Origin: Nocardioides marmorisolisilvae
GTDB lineage: Bacteria; Actinomycetota; Actinomycetes; Propionibacteriales; Nocardioidaceae
NCBI RefSeq assembly: GCF_003725775.1
Contig: NZ_RJSG01000002.1
Coordinates: 1,206,400 to 1,270,399, forward strand
Direction: 5' to 3'
DNA: 64,000 nucleotides
Shown here: positions 20,487 to 29,089 of the stretch, in pieces
How positions within the stretch are numbered: the first letter of the stretch is position 1
Layout of the letters: every line of letters begins with the position of its first letter
The notes under the pieces: model-generated
What the model saw: the letters and a program-made list of their open reading frames with translations, nothing else
Told to the model about the DNA's origin: nothing
The model's database searches: none
Translations under genes and position numbers: made by a program

Positions 20487-21320
20487 TCACACGCCGAAGC
20501 GAGCCGCCCCGGCGTACGCGACGCAGCGGTCCGAGCGGGTGAACCCGGCCAGGCCGACCCCGGCGCGCTCGGCCAGCGACACCGCGAGCGAGGACGGCGC
20601 ACCGACGGCGACGACGGCGGAGATCCCGCTCACCACGGCCTTCTGGACGAGCTCGAAACCGACCCGACCGCTCAGCACCAGGACGGGGGGCACGTCCTGG
20701 CCCCCGAGCAGGCGGGAGCCGACCGCCTTGTCCACGGCGTTGTGGCGCCCGACGTCCTCGCGGACGACGACCGCGGTTCCATCCGTCTCGAACAGGCCGG
20801 CGGCGTGCAGTCCACCGGTCCGGTCGAAACCGGGCTGGGCCGCCCGCAGCGCCTCCGGCAGGGCGCGCACCACGTCGAAGGGGACCACCACGGTGCTCGC
20901 GACCGGTGCAGCCGCGCGCAGTGCGTCGTCGATCGACCCGGTCCCGCACACCCCGCACGCCGAGCTCACCGTCCGTGCCGCCGGCAGGTAGGCCGGAGCG
21001 ACTGAGCTGTGCACGGTCACGACGTTGAACTCCTCCTCCTCGGCCAGGTCGGCGTCGGTGCAGTACCGGACGGACTCGATCGCAGACGCCGGCACGATCT
21101 GCTCGTGCACGAGCCACCCGGCTGCGAGCTCGAAGTCGTGGCCCGGGGTCCGCATCGTGACCGCGAGCCGCTCGGCGACGGCTCCGGGCCAGGCCAGCCT
21201 GATCTCCAGCGGCTCCTCGGTGGCCAACCGGTCCTCGTGCTCGGTGACCGTGTCCCCGTTGACCTCGACGACGCGGGTGCGCACCGTCGGACCGGGACGA
21301 CGAGCCCGGGTGTCGCTCAT
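20487..21320 (-). CDS. fdhD: Formate dehydrogenase accessory sulfurtransferase FdhD
   Basis: The 277-residue protein contains the CGVCG motif (C122, C125) of FdhD, which moves sulfur from a cysteine desulfurase to the molybdenum or tungsten bis-MGD cofactor of formate dehydrogenase. FELAAGWLVHEQIV and VREDVGRHNAVDKAVGSRL are also family signatures. No formate dehydrogenase genes lie in the window. ATG 21320 overlaps the pepN stop by four bases, so expression is coupled to an unrelated peptidase. Confidence 0.95.
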   Translation of the reverse strand: MSDTRARRPGPTVRTRVVEVNGDTVTEHEDRLATEEPLEIRLAWPGAVAERLAVTMRTPGHDFELAAGWLVHEQIVPASAIESVRYCTDADLAEEEEFNVVTVHSSVAPAYLPAARTVSSACGVCGTGSIDDALRAAAPVASTVVVPFDVVRALPEALRAAQPGFDRTGGLHAAGLFETDGTAVVVREDVGRHNAVDKAVGSRLLGGQDVPPVLVLSGRVGFELVQKAVVSGISAVVAVGAPSSLAVSLAERAGVGLAGFTRSDRCVAYAGAARFGV

Positions 21321-23785
21321 CGGTGGTAGCGCTCCACGGCGCGCAGCCGGGAGCGCAGCTCGTCCCCGGCGTCGACGAGGACGCGGCGGATGCTGGCGTT
21401 GAGCTGCTGGTCCGCGATGAGGGCGTCGGTGCGGTCGACGACGTCCTGGTCGAGCTCGGTGATGGGGTAGAAGAACCGCGCCCCGTCGGCCAGCCCCCAG
21501 CCGGCGCGAACCGCCGTGGTGCCGGGCAGCTCGGCGAAGTACCGGTCGACGTACGGCCCGACCAAGGCCTCGTGTCCGGCCTGCCAGAACCCGGTACCGA
21601 TCGCCTCGACCTCGTAGTTGGAGGCCGCGACCTCACCGGTGAAGCGCTGCCAGGCCCAGGCCTTCGCCTCCGGATCCGGGATCCGTGCGTGGCACCAGGC
21701 GTGCGCGACCTGGGACTTGGCGTCGTTGGCCAGCGCCAGCGCCCGGTCCAGCTCGTCGAGGTCGGTCCCGCCCAGGGAGGTCAGCCGCTGGAGCACCTTC
21801 CAGCGCACGCCGGCATCGAGCTCCATGCCGGGCCAGAGCCCGCCCTCGAGGAGCCCGCGCAACCAGTCGACGTCCTCGCCGGTGCCGATCGCTCCGTCGG
21901 CGGCCGCGAACTGGATCTCCGATCCTGCGGGTGCACTGTCGGCACGCTCCCGGAAGGCCCGGTGGATCCGCTCCCGAGCGGCGCCGGCGTCCCGCACCAC
22001 CGGCAGCAGCTTCTCGTGGACCACGCCACGCGCGCCGTAGCCGTCGTCGGCCGCCCAGATCGCGAGGGTGTTCAGCGCGGTGTCCTGCTCCTCGCCCGGG
22101 ATGCCGGCGACGAGCAGCTCGACGGCGACCGCAGGGTCCAGGGTGCCCTGGTAGACGGCGTTGCGCGCGGTGATCCAGAGCGTCGCGCGGAGCTGTTCGC
22201 CGACGCCCGGGAGCAACGTCGGAAGAGCAGCCGCGGTCACGTCGTCGAACGTCAGGTCGGCCCAGGCCTCGTCCGCCGGATCGAGCACGACCGGTGCGTC
22301 CTGCGGGATCTCCACCGGCGTCCGGGGAGACTCCACCAGGACCGACGAGCGCAGCCAGGCGCTGCCGTCCCAGACCGCCAGTCCCAGGTCGTGCCCGCGG
22401 TCCGCCGGGTCGGCGGCCTGGGCGGTCCGGACCAGGGCCCCGGCCGAACGGTCCAGCTCGATGCGGTCCAGTCCCGCGGTCCGCAGCCAGGCGTCGGTCC
22501 ACGGAGTGAGGTCGCCGGCCCCGGCGCGCTCCCACGAGGTGAACAGGTCCTTCATCGTGGCGTTGCCGAAGGCGTGCTTCTCGAAGTGGTCGCGGACGCC
22601 GCCGAAGAAGACCTCGTCGCCCACCCGGCGGGCCAGCTGGGTGAGCACCGCCTGACCCTTGGAGTAGGAGATGCCGTCGAAGTCCTGGAGCGCCGCATCG
22701 GCGTCGACCGCGCCCGTGCCCGCGACCGGGTGGGTCGAGGGCCGTGAGTCCGCGGTGAGGCCCCAGTTCTTGCGCACCAGGGAGGCCCAGACCAGGGCGT
22801 CGGTGAACTCGGTGACCTCGGCGGTGACCCGGTTGCCCATGTACTCGGCGAAGGCCTCGTTGAGCCAGAGGTCGTCCCACCAGCGCGGGGTCACCAGGTT
22901 GCCGAACCACTGGTGCGCCATCTCGTGCGCGACCGTGGTCGCTCGCTGCACCCGCACACTGCGCGGAGCCTTCGTCGTGAAGAGCAGACCTTCGCGGAAG
23001 GTGACGCAGCCGGGGTTCTCCATCGCGCCGGCGTTGAAGTCGGGCACGAACGCCTGGTCGTACTTGTCGAACGCGTAGCGGATGCCGAAGACCCGGTGGA
23101 ACTCGTCGAAGCACTGCCGGGTGATCGTGAACAGCTCCTCGGCGTCGACGTCCAGGGCGGCGGCCATCGAGGAGCGGCACAGGAAGCCGAGGTCGATGCC
23201 GTCGTGCTGGCCGGTGACGCGGTGGTACGGCCCACCGACCAGGGTGACGAAGTACGTCGACAGCGGCTGGCTCTGCCCGAACTCCCACCGCCCCGGCTCG
23301 ACCTGCTCGCCGCGCGCGTTCGCGACCACGACCCAGTCCTGCGGCGCCAGCACGTGCAGGGTGTACGGCGCCTTGAGGTCGGGCTGGTCGAAGCAGGCGA
23401 AGACCGAGGGAGCCGCACTCATGAAGCTCATCTGGTAGACGTACGCGCGGCCGTCGCTCGGGTCCACGGCGCGGTGCAGGCCCTCGCCGTCGTTGCGGAA
23501 CGCCATCGTCGCCGCCACCTCGAGCCGGTGCTCGCCGGCGGGGAGGGACAGGGGAAACCTGCCCTCGGACCACAGCGCCGCTGGCAGCGGCACGCCGTCC
23601 AGGGTGATCGACTCCAACGACTTCGCCTTGAGGTCCAGGAACGTGTCGCCGCCGCGCGAGGTCAGCTCGATGACCGTGCGGCTGGAGAACGTGTCCTCAC
23701 CGCGCAGGTCCAGGGACACGTCGTACGACGTGAGCGTGATGAGCTCGAACCGGGCCACCGCTTCATCGCGTTGCAGGCTGCGCAT
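21317..23785 (-). CDS. pepN: Aminopeptidase N, M1 family
   Basis: The 822-residue protein has the M1 substrate motif GAMENPGCVTF and the zinc motif HEMAHQWFGNL (H287, E288, H291), with the third ligand glutamate in LNEAFAEYMG. The C-terminal ERAP1-like domain is complete. It removes N-terminal residues from peptides in the cytoplasm. No signal peptide is present. ATG 23785 lies six bases after a TAGGGT hexamer, indicating a leaderless message. Confidence 0.96.
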   Translation of the reverse strand: MRSLQRDEAVARFELITLTSYDVSLDLRGEDTFSSRTVIELTSRGGDTFLDLKAKSLESITLDGVPLPAALWSEGRFPLSLPAGEHRLEVAATMAFRNDGEGLHRAVDPSDGRAYVYQMSFMSAAPSVFACFDQPDLKAPYTLHVLAPQDWVVVANARGEQVEPGRWEFGQSQPLSTYFVTLVGGPYHRVTGQHDGIDLGFLCRSSMAAALDVDAEELFTITRQCFDEFHRVFGIRYAFDKYDQAFVPDFNAGAMENPGCVTFREGLLFTTKAPRSVRVQRATTVAHEMAHQWFGNLVTPRWWDDLWLNEAFAEYMGNRVTAEVTEFTDALVWASLVRKNWGLTADSRPSTHPVAGTGAVDADAALQDFDGISYSKGQAVLTQLARRVGDEVFFGGVRDHFEKHAFGNATMKDLFTSWERAGAGDLTPWTDAWLRTAGLDRIELDRSAGALVRTAQAADPADRGHDLGLAVWDGSAWLRSSVLVESPRTPVEIPQDAPVVLDPADEAWADLTFDDVTAAALPTLLPGVGEQLRATLWITARNAVYQGTLDPAVAVELLVAGIPGEEQDTALNTLAIWAADDGYGARGVVHEKLLPVVRDAGAARERIHRAFRERADSAPAGSEIQFAAADGAIGTGEDVDWLRGLLEGGLWPGMELDAGVRWKVLQRLTSLGGTDLDELDRALALANDAKSQVAHAWCHARIPDPEAKAWAWQRFTGEVAASNYEVEAIGTGFWQAGHEALVGPYVDRYFAELPGTTAVRAGWGLADGARFFYPITELDQDVVDRTDALIADQQLNASIRRVLVDAGDELRSRLRAVERYHR

Positions 23786-23797
23786 CTCCCCACCCTA
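23783..23797 (-). promoter_or_regulatory. Leaderless promoter of pepN
   Basis: Minus-strand TAGGGT (23797-23792), six bases, then ATG 23785. Confidence 0.55.
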
Positions 23798-23842
23798 GGC
23801 TCGGCTGCCCGAAGACGTGAGGGGGCGTGGCAGTCTGTCGCC

Positions 23843-24295
23843 ATGACCGACGCCACGTTGCCGGACCGTCCCACCTACCGCTACGTCGACCTCACCAAGA
23901 TCGGCGACGCGCGCTACAAGGCCACCAACCGTCGCGGCGGGGTGCTGCCGATCGGGGAGGGCGACGACCCCGACTTCACCCCGGTCGAGCTGCTGCTGGC
24001 CGCGATCGCGGGCTGCACCGCGATCGACGTCGAGTACATCACCCGCAAGCGCGCGGTGGCCGAGTCGTTCTCGGTGCGGGCCGAGGGCGACAAGGTGCGC
24101 GACGAGAACGGCAACCACATGACCAACCTGCGTCTGATCTTCGACGTCACGTTCCCCGACGGCGAGGCCGGCGACGCGGCCCGGGAGAACCTGCCGGACG
24201 CGATCGCGAAGTCGCGGGACCGGATCTGCACGGTCAGCCGCACCGTCGCGCTCGGCAGCCCCGTCGAGATGGTGCAGTCCAGCGAGGTGGAGTGA
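23843..24295 (+). CDS. OsmC family protein
   Basis: This 150-residue protein has the OsmC/Ohr fold signature TPVELLLAAIAGCTAIDVEYI, with the cysteine in AGCTA. A second, C-terminal cysteine lies in RICTVSRTV, consistent with thiol-dependent peroxide reduction. Whether it reduces organic hydroperoxides or has another redox role is not evident. ATG 23843 is chosen because it begins the conserved region and follows the divergent pepN promoter; a longer upstream ORF overlaps pepN and is rejected. Confidence 0.85.
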   Translation: MTDATLPDRPTYRYVDLTKIGDARYKATNRRGGVLPIGEGDDPDFTPVELLLAAIAGCTAIDVEYITRKRAVAESFSVRAEGDKVRDENGNHMTNLRLIFDVTFPDGEAGDAARENLPDAIAKSRDRICTVSRTVALGSPVEMVQSSEVE

Positions 24296-24298
24296 GCC

Positions 24299-25012
24299 TC
24301 ACTTCACGCTGGTGATCGTCACCGGCTCCTTGGGCGCGCCGTCACCGGGGCCCATCCCGCTCGGCGTACCGATGCCCTTGGCGGCGATCGCCTTGATGAC
24401 CTTCAGGCCCGAGGCGTCCAGGTGCCCGAACACGGTGAAGTCCGGCGGGAACCGCGAGCTGCCGTAGACGAGGAAGAACTGCGACCCGTTGGTGTTCGGG
24501 CCGCGGTTGGCCATCGCGACGGTGCCGGTCCCGTAGGTGCAGTACGCCTGGCCGCCGGCGTTGCCGCAGGGCTGCAGGCGCGGGTCGTTGTCGAGCAGCT
24601 CGTCCTTGAAGGAGTACCCGGGCCCACCCTGACCGGTGCCCAGCGGGTCGCCGCACTGGAGCACGTAGTAGCCCTCGGTCGTCAACCGGTGGCAGGAGGT
24701 GTTGTCGAAGTAGCCCTGGGTGGCCAGCGCGACGAACGAGTTCACCGCGCACGGAGCCTGGTCGGGCTCGAAGGTGATCGGGATGGTGCCGCGGTTGGTG
24801 GTGATCACCATCGACGCCGGGTTCGCCGGGTCTGGCGTGCTGGGCGGCAGGTTCACGGGCTTGGCCGCCTTGGAACCGTCCTTGGTGTACGAGCACGGGC
24901 CGGAGTCGGCGGTCTTGTCGGCCGCCGGCTTCTTGGAGCCGCTCCCGCACCCGGCCACGAGCAGCAGCGAGACGAGCAGGAGCACCACGGCGGCAGTGAG
25001 ACGTCGGATCAC
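24299..25012 (-). CDS. Lipoprotein peptidyl-prolyl isomerase, cyclophilin type
   Basis: The 237-residue protein has a lipoprotein signal peptide with lipobox LLVAGC, so it is probably anchored outside the membrane. The cyclophilin domain (about residues 65-235) contains MVITTNRGTIPITFEPDQAP, NSFVALATQGYFDNTSCHR, AMANRGPNTNGSQFFLVYG and TVFGHLDASGLKVI. It should assist folding of exported proteins. GTG 25012 gives the signal peptide and sits six bases after TACCAT. It converges with the OsmC gene, three bases apart. Confidence 0.9.
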   Translation of the reverse strand: MIRRLTAAVVLLLVSLLLVAGCGSGSKKPAADKTADSGPCSYTKDGSKAAKPVNLPPSTPDPANPASMVITTNRGTIPITFEPDQAPCAVNSFVALATQGYFDNTSCHRLTTEGYYVLQCGDPLGTGQGGPGYSFKDELLDNDPRLQPCGNAGGQAYCTYGTGTVAMANRGPNTNGSQFFLVYGSSRFPPDFTVFGHLDASGLKVIKAIAAKGIGTPSGMGPGDGAPKEPVTITSVK

Positions 25013-25024
25013 GGTGCGATGGTA
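25010..25024 (-). promoter_or_regulatory. Leaderless promoter of the cyclophilin gene
   Basis: Minus-strand TACCAT (25024-25019), six bases, then GTG 25012. It lies just downstream of the hairpin that ends the aldo/keto reductase gene. Confidence 0.45.
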
Positions 25025-25027
25025 CGC

Positions 25028-25059
25028 AGAAGGCCGCGGGCACCTGCCCGCGGCCTTCT
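25028..25059 (-). terminator. Hairpin terminator after the aldo/keto reductase gene
   Basis: A perfect 15-base inverted repeat (arms AGAAGGCCGCGGGCA and TGCCCGCGGCCTTCT, two-base centre) follows the reductase stop at 25078 on the minus strand. There is no U-tract, as is common for actinobacterial terminators. Confidence 0.75.
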
Positions 25060-25077
25060 GGAGAAAACGCTGAGAAA

Positions 25078-25914
25078 TCACATCTCGTAGTGCTCGTCCG
25101 GGTCCCCGCCGAACAGCCGGCCGTCCTCACGACCCAGGCCGCTGATGGCGTCGACCTCGTCGTCGCTCAGCTCGAACTCGAAGATGTCACCGTTCGCGAG
25201 CTGGTGCTCGGGCACGGTCGACTTCGGGATCGGGACCGAGCCGAGCTGGAAGTGCCAGCGCAGCACGACCTGGGCGGGGGAGACCCCGTGCGCCTCGGCG
25301 GCCGCACGGACGACGTCCTCCTCGAAGAGCGCCTTGGCCTTGGCCAGCGGGCTCCAGGCCACGGTGCGGATGCCCAGCGAGTCGTGAACCGCGCGCAGCT
25401 CGTCCTGCGGGAAGTACGGGTGCATCTCGATCTGGTTGACAGCGGGCACCACGCCGCTGGTGTCCATGATCCGGTCGAGGTGCTCGGCGCTGAAGTTCGA
25501 GACGCCGATGGTGGTGACCAGGCCGTCGCGCTGCAGGTCGACCAGCGCGCGCCAGGCCTCGCTGTACTCGTCCCGCTTCGGGTTCGGCCAGTGGATCAGG
25601 TGCAGGTCGATGTGCTCGAGACCGAGACGGCCCAAGGACTCGTGCGTGGAGACGATCGCGTCGTCGTACGCGTGGTGACGACCCGGCAGCTTGCTGGTGA
25701 CGCGGAACTCCTGGCGCGGGACGCCGGAGCGGCGGATGGCCTCGCCCACGGTCATCTCGTTGCCGTAGTTCACGGCGGTGTCGAGGAGCCGGTAGCCGTT
25801 CTCAGCAGCGGTGAGGATCGCCTCGAGGCCGTCCGCTCCCTGGAGGCCGGTCGTTCCGAAGCCGACGGCGGGAAGCTCGGTGCCGTCATTGAGGTCATAA
25901 ATCGGGATATCCAT
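25078..25914 (-). CDS. Aldo/keto reductase
   Basis: The 278-residue NADPH-dependent oxidoreductase shows the family tetrad: aspartate and tyrosine in LLDTAVNYGNE, lysine in VTSKLPGRHH, and histidine in HLIHWPNP. The cofactor site is formed by IPKSTVPEHQLAN. It resembles the 2,5-diketo-gluconate reductase-like group, but the substrate is unknown. ATG 25914 yields the conserved start MDIPIYDLNDGTELPAVGFG; an in-frame start 16 residues upstream is less likely. A TAGGGT hexamer (26003-25998, minus strand) may serve as its -10 with a leader of about 75 bases. Confidence 0.92.
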   Translation of the reverse strand: MDIPIYDLNDGTELPAVGFGTTGLQGADGLEAILTAAENGYRLLDTAVNYGNEMTVGEAIRRSGVPRQEFRVTSKLPGRHHAYDDAIVSTHESLGRLGLEHIDLHLIHWPNPKRDEYSEAWRALVDLQRDGLVTTIGVSNFSAEHLDRIMDTSGVVPAVNQIEMHPYFPQDELRAVHDSLGIRTVAWSPLAKAKALFEEDVVRAAAEAHGVSPAQVVLRWHFQLGSVPIPKSTVPEHQLANGDIFEFELSDDEVDAISGLGREDGRLFGGDPDEHYEM

Positions 25915-26132
25915 CGAACTCTCACGTTTCTGGTCGCAGGCCTTCAGGACTCGCTCGGCCACCTCGCTACTTCTCCCCGGTGACCGGGTTCGATCAAACC
26001 CTAGCGAGTCCTCGCGGCGCTGGCACGCTCTTCCGATAAGGAAATATCAGACTATCTAGACAATTCTTCGGGCACCGCGGGGCACATCTGGGCGCTGCGA
26101 GCCCCGATCTGCCGGCCAGCTGGGCCAGGGGA

Positions 26133-26172
26133 TTGACTTATGCAGGCAAATACCTGCATATTAAGTCTCGTG
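26133..26172 (+). promoter_or_regulatory. Promoter and ArsR-type operator of the arsR-SRPBCC gene
   Basis: TTGACT (26133-26138) and CATATT (26157-26162) are spaced by 18 bases. Between them lies the inverted repeat ATGCAGG (26140-26146) / CCTGCAT (26153-26159) with a six-base centre, extended imperfectly by GACTTA / TAAGTC. Seven bases separate the -10 from GTG 26170, so the mRNA is probably leaderless. A repressor bound here would block RNA polymerase; autorepression by the encoded ArsR domain is inferred. Confidence 0.65.
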
Positions 26173-26994
26173 AGCAGCGCAGACATGGATCCGGTCTTCA
26201 AGGCGCTGGCGGACCCCACCCGCCGGACGCTCCTGGACCTGCTGCGCGAGCAGAACGGTCAGACGCTGGGGGAGCTGTGCGCGCGGGTCGACATGACCCG
26301 ACAGTCGGCGACCCAGCACCTGGACCAGCTCGTCGCCGCGAACCTCGTCACCGTCGTACGACGGGGGAGGGAGCGGTTGCACTACCTGAACCCGGCCCCG
26401 ATCCACGAGATCGAGGAGCGCTGGATCTCCGGGTTCGACCGTCCGCGGCTGGAGGCACTCCGTGCCATCCGGCAGCGGGCAGAAGCGCAAGCACTGGAAA
26501 CGCACGCCCTGGAAGAGAGAGCACTCATGGAAGCAACAGCTACGCAGATCCCGTCGTACGTGTACGTGACCTACATCCAGGCCAGCGCCGAGCAGGTCTG
26601 GGAAGCACTCACGGACGCCGACCTGACGGCCCGGTACTGGGGCCACCGCAACGTCTCGGACTGGCAGGTCGGGTCCGGCTGGGAGCACCAGCGCCTGGAC
26701 GGTTCGGGCAACGACGTCGTCGGCACCGTGGTCGAGGCCGAGCCGCCGAGCCGGCTCGTGGTCACCTTCGAGGACTCACCGGACGAGGAGCGGGAGAACG
26801 GCCCGTCGCGCGTGGTTTTCGAGATCGCCGCGGACCAGGACATCGTCCGGCTCACCGTCACCCACGAGAACCTACCGAACGTGGAGATGCTCAACGGAAT
26901 CTCGTCCGGGTGGCCGGCGGTCCTGGCGAACCTCAAGTCGCTGCTCGAGACCGGCAACGTGCTCTCGACCGCACCGTGGGAGATGGCCCGATGA
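26170..26994 (+). CDS. ArsR-family repressor fused to an SRPBCC (AHSA1) domain
   Basis: This 274-residue protein joins an ArsR winged helix (residues 5-95: VFKALADPTRRTLLDLLRE, DMTRQSATQHLDQL, RRGRERLHYLNP) to an SRPBCC/AHSA1 ligand-binding domain (about 125-270: VYVTYIQASAEQVWEALTD to NLKSLLETG). The linker is Glu/Ala-rich. ArsR repressors are usually encoded next to a separate SRPBCC gene; here both a fusion and a separate partner exist. GTG 26170 is chosen because of the promoter spacing; the ATG 30 bases upstream lies inside the operator, and ATG 26185 is a possible alternative. Confidence 0.9.
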   Translation: MSSADMDPVFKALADPTRRTLLDLLREQNGQTLGELCARVDMTRQSATQHLDQLVAANLVTVVRRGRERLHYLNPAPIHEIEERWISGFDRPRLEALRAIRQRAEAQALETHALEERALMEATATQIPSYVYVTYIQASAEQVWEALTDADLTARYWGHRNVSDWQVGSGWEHQRLDGSGNDVVGTVVEAEPPSRLVVTFEDSPDEERENGPSRVVFEIAADQDIVRLTVTHENLPNVEMLNGISSGWPAVLANLKSLLETGNVLSTAPWEMAR

Positions 26995-27446
26995 ACGCGA
27001 CGAGCTTCGACATCGTGCACGAGGTCGGCGTCCGCGACGCCTCGCCGGACAAGGTCTACGACGTGCTGACCACGCTGGACGGCCTCGCGGGCTGGTGGGC
27101 CAGCACCACCGACGGGTCCCCGGAGCTGGGCGGCGTCATCGACTTCCACTTCGGTCCTGGCGACATCAACATGAAGGTCGTCGAGCTGGTTCCGGCCGAG
27201 CGCGTCGCCTGGGAGGTCGTCGGGGGACCGGAGGAGTGGATCGGCAGCACCGTGACCTTCGACATCCACCAGGACGGCGAGTGGACCATGCTCGTCTTCG
27301 CCCACCGCGGCTGGCGCGAGCAGGTGCCCTTCATGCACCACTGCAGCACCAAGTGGGCCGTCTTCCTGCTCAGCCTGAAGTCGCTGGTGGAGACCGGTAC
27401 CGGAGCGCCGGACCCGCGGGACGTGAAGATCAGCAGCTGGAACTGA
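26991..27446 (+). CDS. SRPBCC (AHSA1-like) domain protein
   Basis: The 151-residue protein has the START/SRPBCC fold pattern: FDIVHEVGVRDASPDKVYDVL, WWASTTDGSPELGG, FHFGPGDINMKVVELVPAERVAWEVV and the C-terminal helix CSTKWAVFLLSLKSLVETG. The fold makes a hydrophobic pocket for a small ligand. ATG 26991 overlaps the arsR-SRPBCC stop as ATGA, so the two genes form one repressed operon. Confidence 0.88.
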   Translation: MNATSFDIVHEVGVRDASPDKVYDVLTTLDGLAGWWASTTDGSPELGGVIDFHFGPGDINMKVVELVPAERVAWEVVGGPEEWIGSTVTFDIHQDGEWTMLVFAHRGWREQVPFMHHCSTKWAVFLLSLKSLVETGTGAPDPRDVKISSWN

Positions 27447-27509
27447 AGAGTTGTCCTCGCGGCCAGCAGATCGGTACCTGCGGCGGAGGGGAGGGGCGGC
27501 GATCCTGCC

Positions 27510-27524
27510 TAGCGTCGAGGCATG
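27510..27524 (+). promoter_or_regulatory. Leaderless promoter of the VanZ-like gene
   Basis: TAGCGT (27510-27515), six bases, then ATG 27522. Confidence 0.5.
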
Positions 27525-27983
27525 CGCTGGTTCTCCGCCTTCCTCCTCGCCCTGTACGCCGTCTTCGTCGCCCGCCTGACGCTGGCCGACCCGTCCGCCG
27601 GCCGCCCGGTCTTCTCCGCCTTCAACTACTGGTCCGAGCTCTTCGCCGGGGGGCGCCTGGACGGCTCCCAGCTCGAGGTGATCGCCAACGTGCTGCTCTT
27701 CGTGCCGGCCGGTCTGCTGCTGGCGATCGTGCTGGGCCGCCCGTTGCTCACGATCGCCCTGTGCGTCCTGGCCTCGACCGGGATCGAGCTGGCCCAGCGG
27801 ACCTGGTTCCCGATGCGGGTGCCGAGCATCGCCGACGTCGAGCACAACGGATTCGGCGCGATCATCGGGGTGCTGATCTTCGCGGTCGTCGGCTGGGGGA
27901 TCAGCTGGCTCAACGGCCCTGCGAGCCCGACGCCGGTCCCGACTCCTGGCCCTGCGCCGCGTTCAACCGGGCTGCCTGTCTGA
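27522..27983 (+). CDS. VanZ-like membrane protein
   Basis: The 153-residue protein has about four membrane helices. It carries the VanZ pattern IANVLLFVPAGLLLAIVLGR, STGIELAQRTWFPMRVPSIADVEHN-type block (residues 87-107) and a final hydrophobic helix. VanZ in enterococci gives low-level teicoplanin resistance, but most homologues have no known function. The Pro/Thr-rich tail runs 74 bases into the 3' end of the convergent sigma-factor gene, an unusually long tail-to-tail overlap. Confidence 0.82.
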   Translation: MRWFSAFLLALYAVFVARLTLADPSAGRPVFSAFNYWSELFAGGRLDGSQLEVIANVLLFVPAGLLLAIVLGRPLLTIALCVLASTGIELAQRTWFPMRVPSIADVEHNGFGAIIGVLIFAVVGWGISWLNGPASPTPVPTPGPAPRSTGLPV

Positions 27984-29088
27984 CCAGGTGGTCGCGCTCG
28001 GCCGTGTTCGGCGCCTGGCGAGCCGCTTCGGCGTACAGGCGGGCTGCCGTCCGTACGTCGCCGTCACGCTCGTGCAGGTGCGCCGACACCGCGGTGTAGC
28101 GGGGAAGTGCGGGGTCGAGCCCGGACAGGGCGGCCAAACCCGAGCGGGCACCGTCGGCCTCGCCGACCGCGACCGCTCGATTGAGCCGCGCGATCGGGGA
28201 GTCGGTCAGCCGGACCAGCTCGTCGTACCACTCGACGATCTGCACCCAGTCGGTCTCCTCGGCGCTCTGGGCGTCAGCGTGCAGGGCGGCGATCGCGGCC
28301 TGTGCCTGGAACTCGCCGAGCCGTTCCTGCGCCAGAGCCGTTTGGAGGATCTGCACCCCTTCGGCGATCAGCACGGTGTCCCAGAGCCTGCGGTCCTGAT
28401 CGGCGAGAGGAACGAGTGACCCGTCGCTCCCGGTCCGCGCCGGTCGACGGGCATGGTGCAGCAGCATCAGCGCGAGCAGCCCCGAAACCTCGGGGTGATC
28501 GATCTGTGCCGCCAGCTGGCGGGCCAGGCGGATCGCTTCGGCTGCCAGGTCGACGTCGCCGGAGTAGCCCTCGTTGAAGACCAGGTAGAGCACGCGCACC
28601 ACAGTGGCGACATCGCCAGGGGAGTCGAGACGGACCTCCGAGACCGTCTTCTTGGCCCGCGAGATCCGCTGGCCCATCGTCGCCTCGGGAACCAGGTAGG
28701 CCTCGGCGATCTGACGGGTGGTCAGTCCGCCCACTGCGCGCAGCGTGAGAGCCACCGCAGAGGACGGCGTCAGCGAGGGGTGGGCGCAGAGGAAGTAGAG
28801 CTGCAGCGTGTCGTCGAGACCGGATGCCGCCTCCGGGACCGGTTCTTCGGCGACCCGTTCCTCACGGCCGCGACGGGAGCCCTCCGATCGGGTGAGGTCG
28901 AGGAACTTCCGCCAGGCGACGGTCACCAGCCAGGCCTTCGGATCGCGCGGGGGATCCGAAAGCCACGAGCCGACGGCCTGGATCAGCGCCTCCTGGACCG
29001 CGTCCTCGGCCGCCGCGAAATCGGCTCCGCGGCGGACGAGGATCGCGATGACCTGAGGAGTCAGGGCCCGCAGCAGGGCTTCGTCCAC
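27910..29088 (-). CDS. ECF RNA polymerase sigma factor, ECF42 type
   Basis: The 392-residue protein has an N-terminal sigma-2 region (DFAAAEDAVQEALIQAVGSW, PKAWLVTVAWRKFLDLTR). A sigma-4 region follows, with the ECF42 hallmark LYFLCAHPSLTPSSAVAL followed by TTRQIAEAYLVPEATMGQRI. The long C-terminal extension is TPR-like (about 180-385) and is typical of ECF42, which uses it in place of an anti-sigma factor. GTG 29088 begins one base after the stop of the DGPF partner gene, so they form one operon. The 3' end overlaps the VanZ-like gene by 74 bases. Confidence 0.92.
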   Translation of the reverse strand: MDEALLRALTPQVIAILVRRGADFAAAEDAVQEALIQAVGSWLSDPPRDPKAWLVTVAWRKFLDLTRSEGSRRGREERVAEEPVPEAASGLDDTLQLYFLCAHPSLTPSSAVALTLRAVGGLTTRQIAEAYLVPEATMGQRISRAKKTVSEVRLDSPGDVATVVRVLYLVFNEGYSGDVDLAAEAIRLARQLAAQIDHPEVSGLLALMLLHHARRPARTGSDGSLVPLADQDRRLWDTVLIAEGVQILQTALAQERLGEFQAQAAIAALHADAQSAEETDWVQIVEWYDELVRLTDSPIARLNRAVAVGEADGARSGLAALSGLDPALPRYTAVSAHLHERDGDVRTAARLYAEAARQAPNTAERDHLVRQAARLNAAQGQESGPASGSQGR

Positions 29089-29089
29089 C

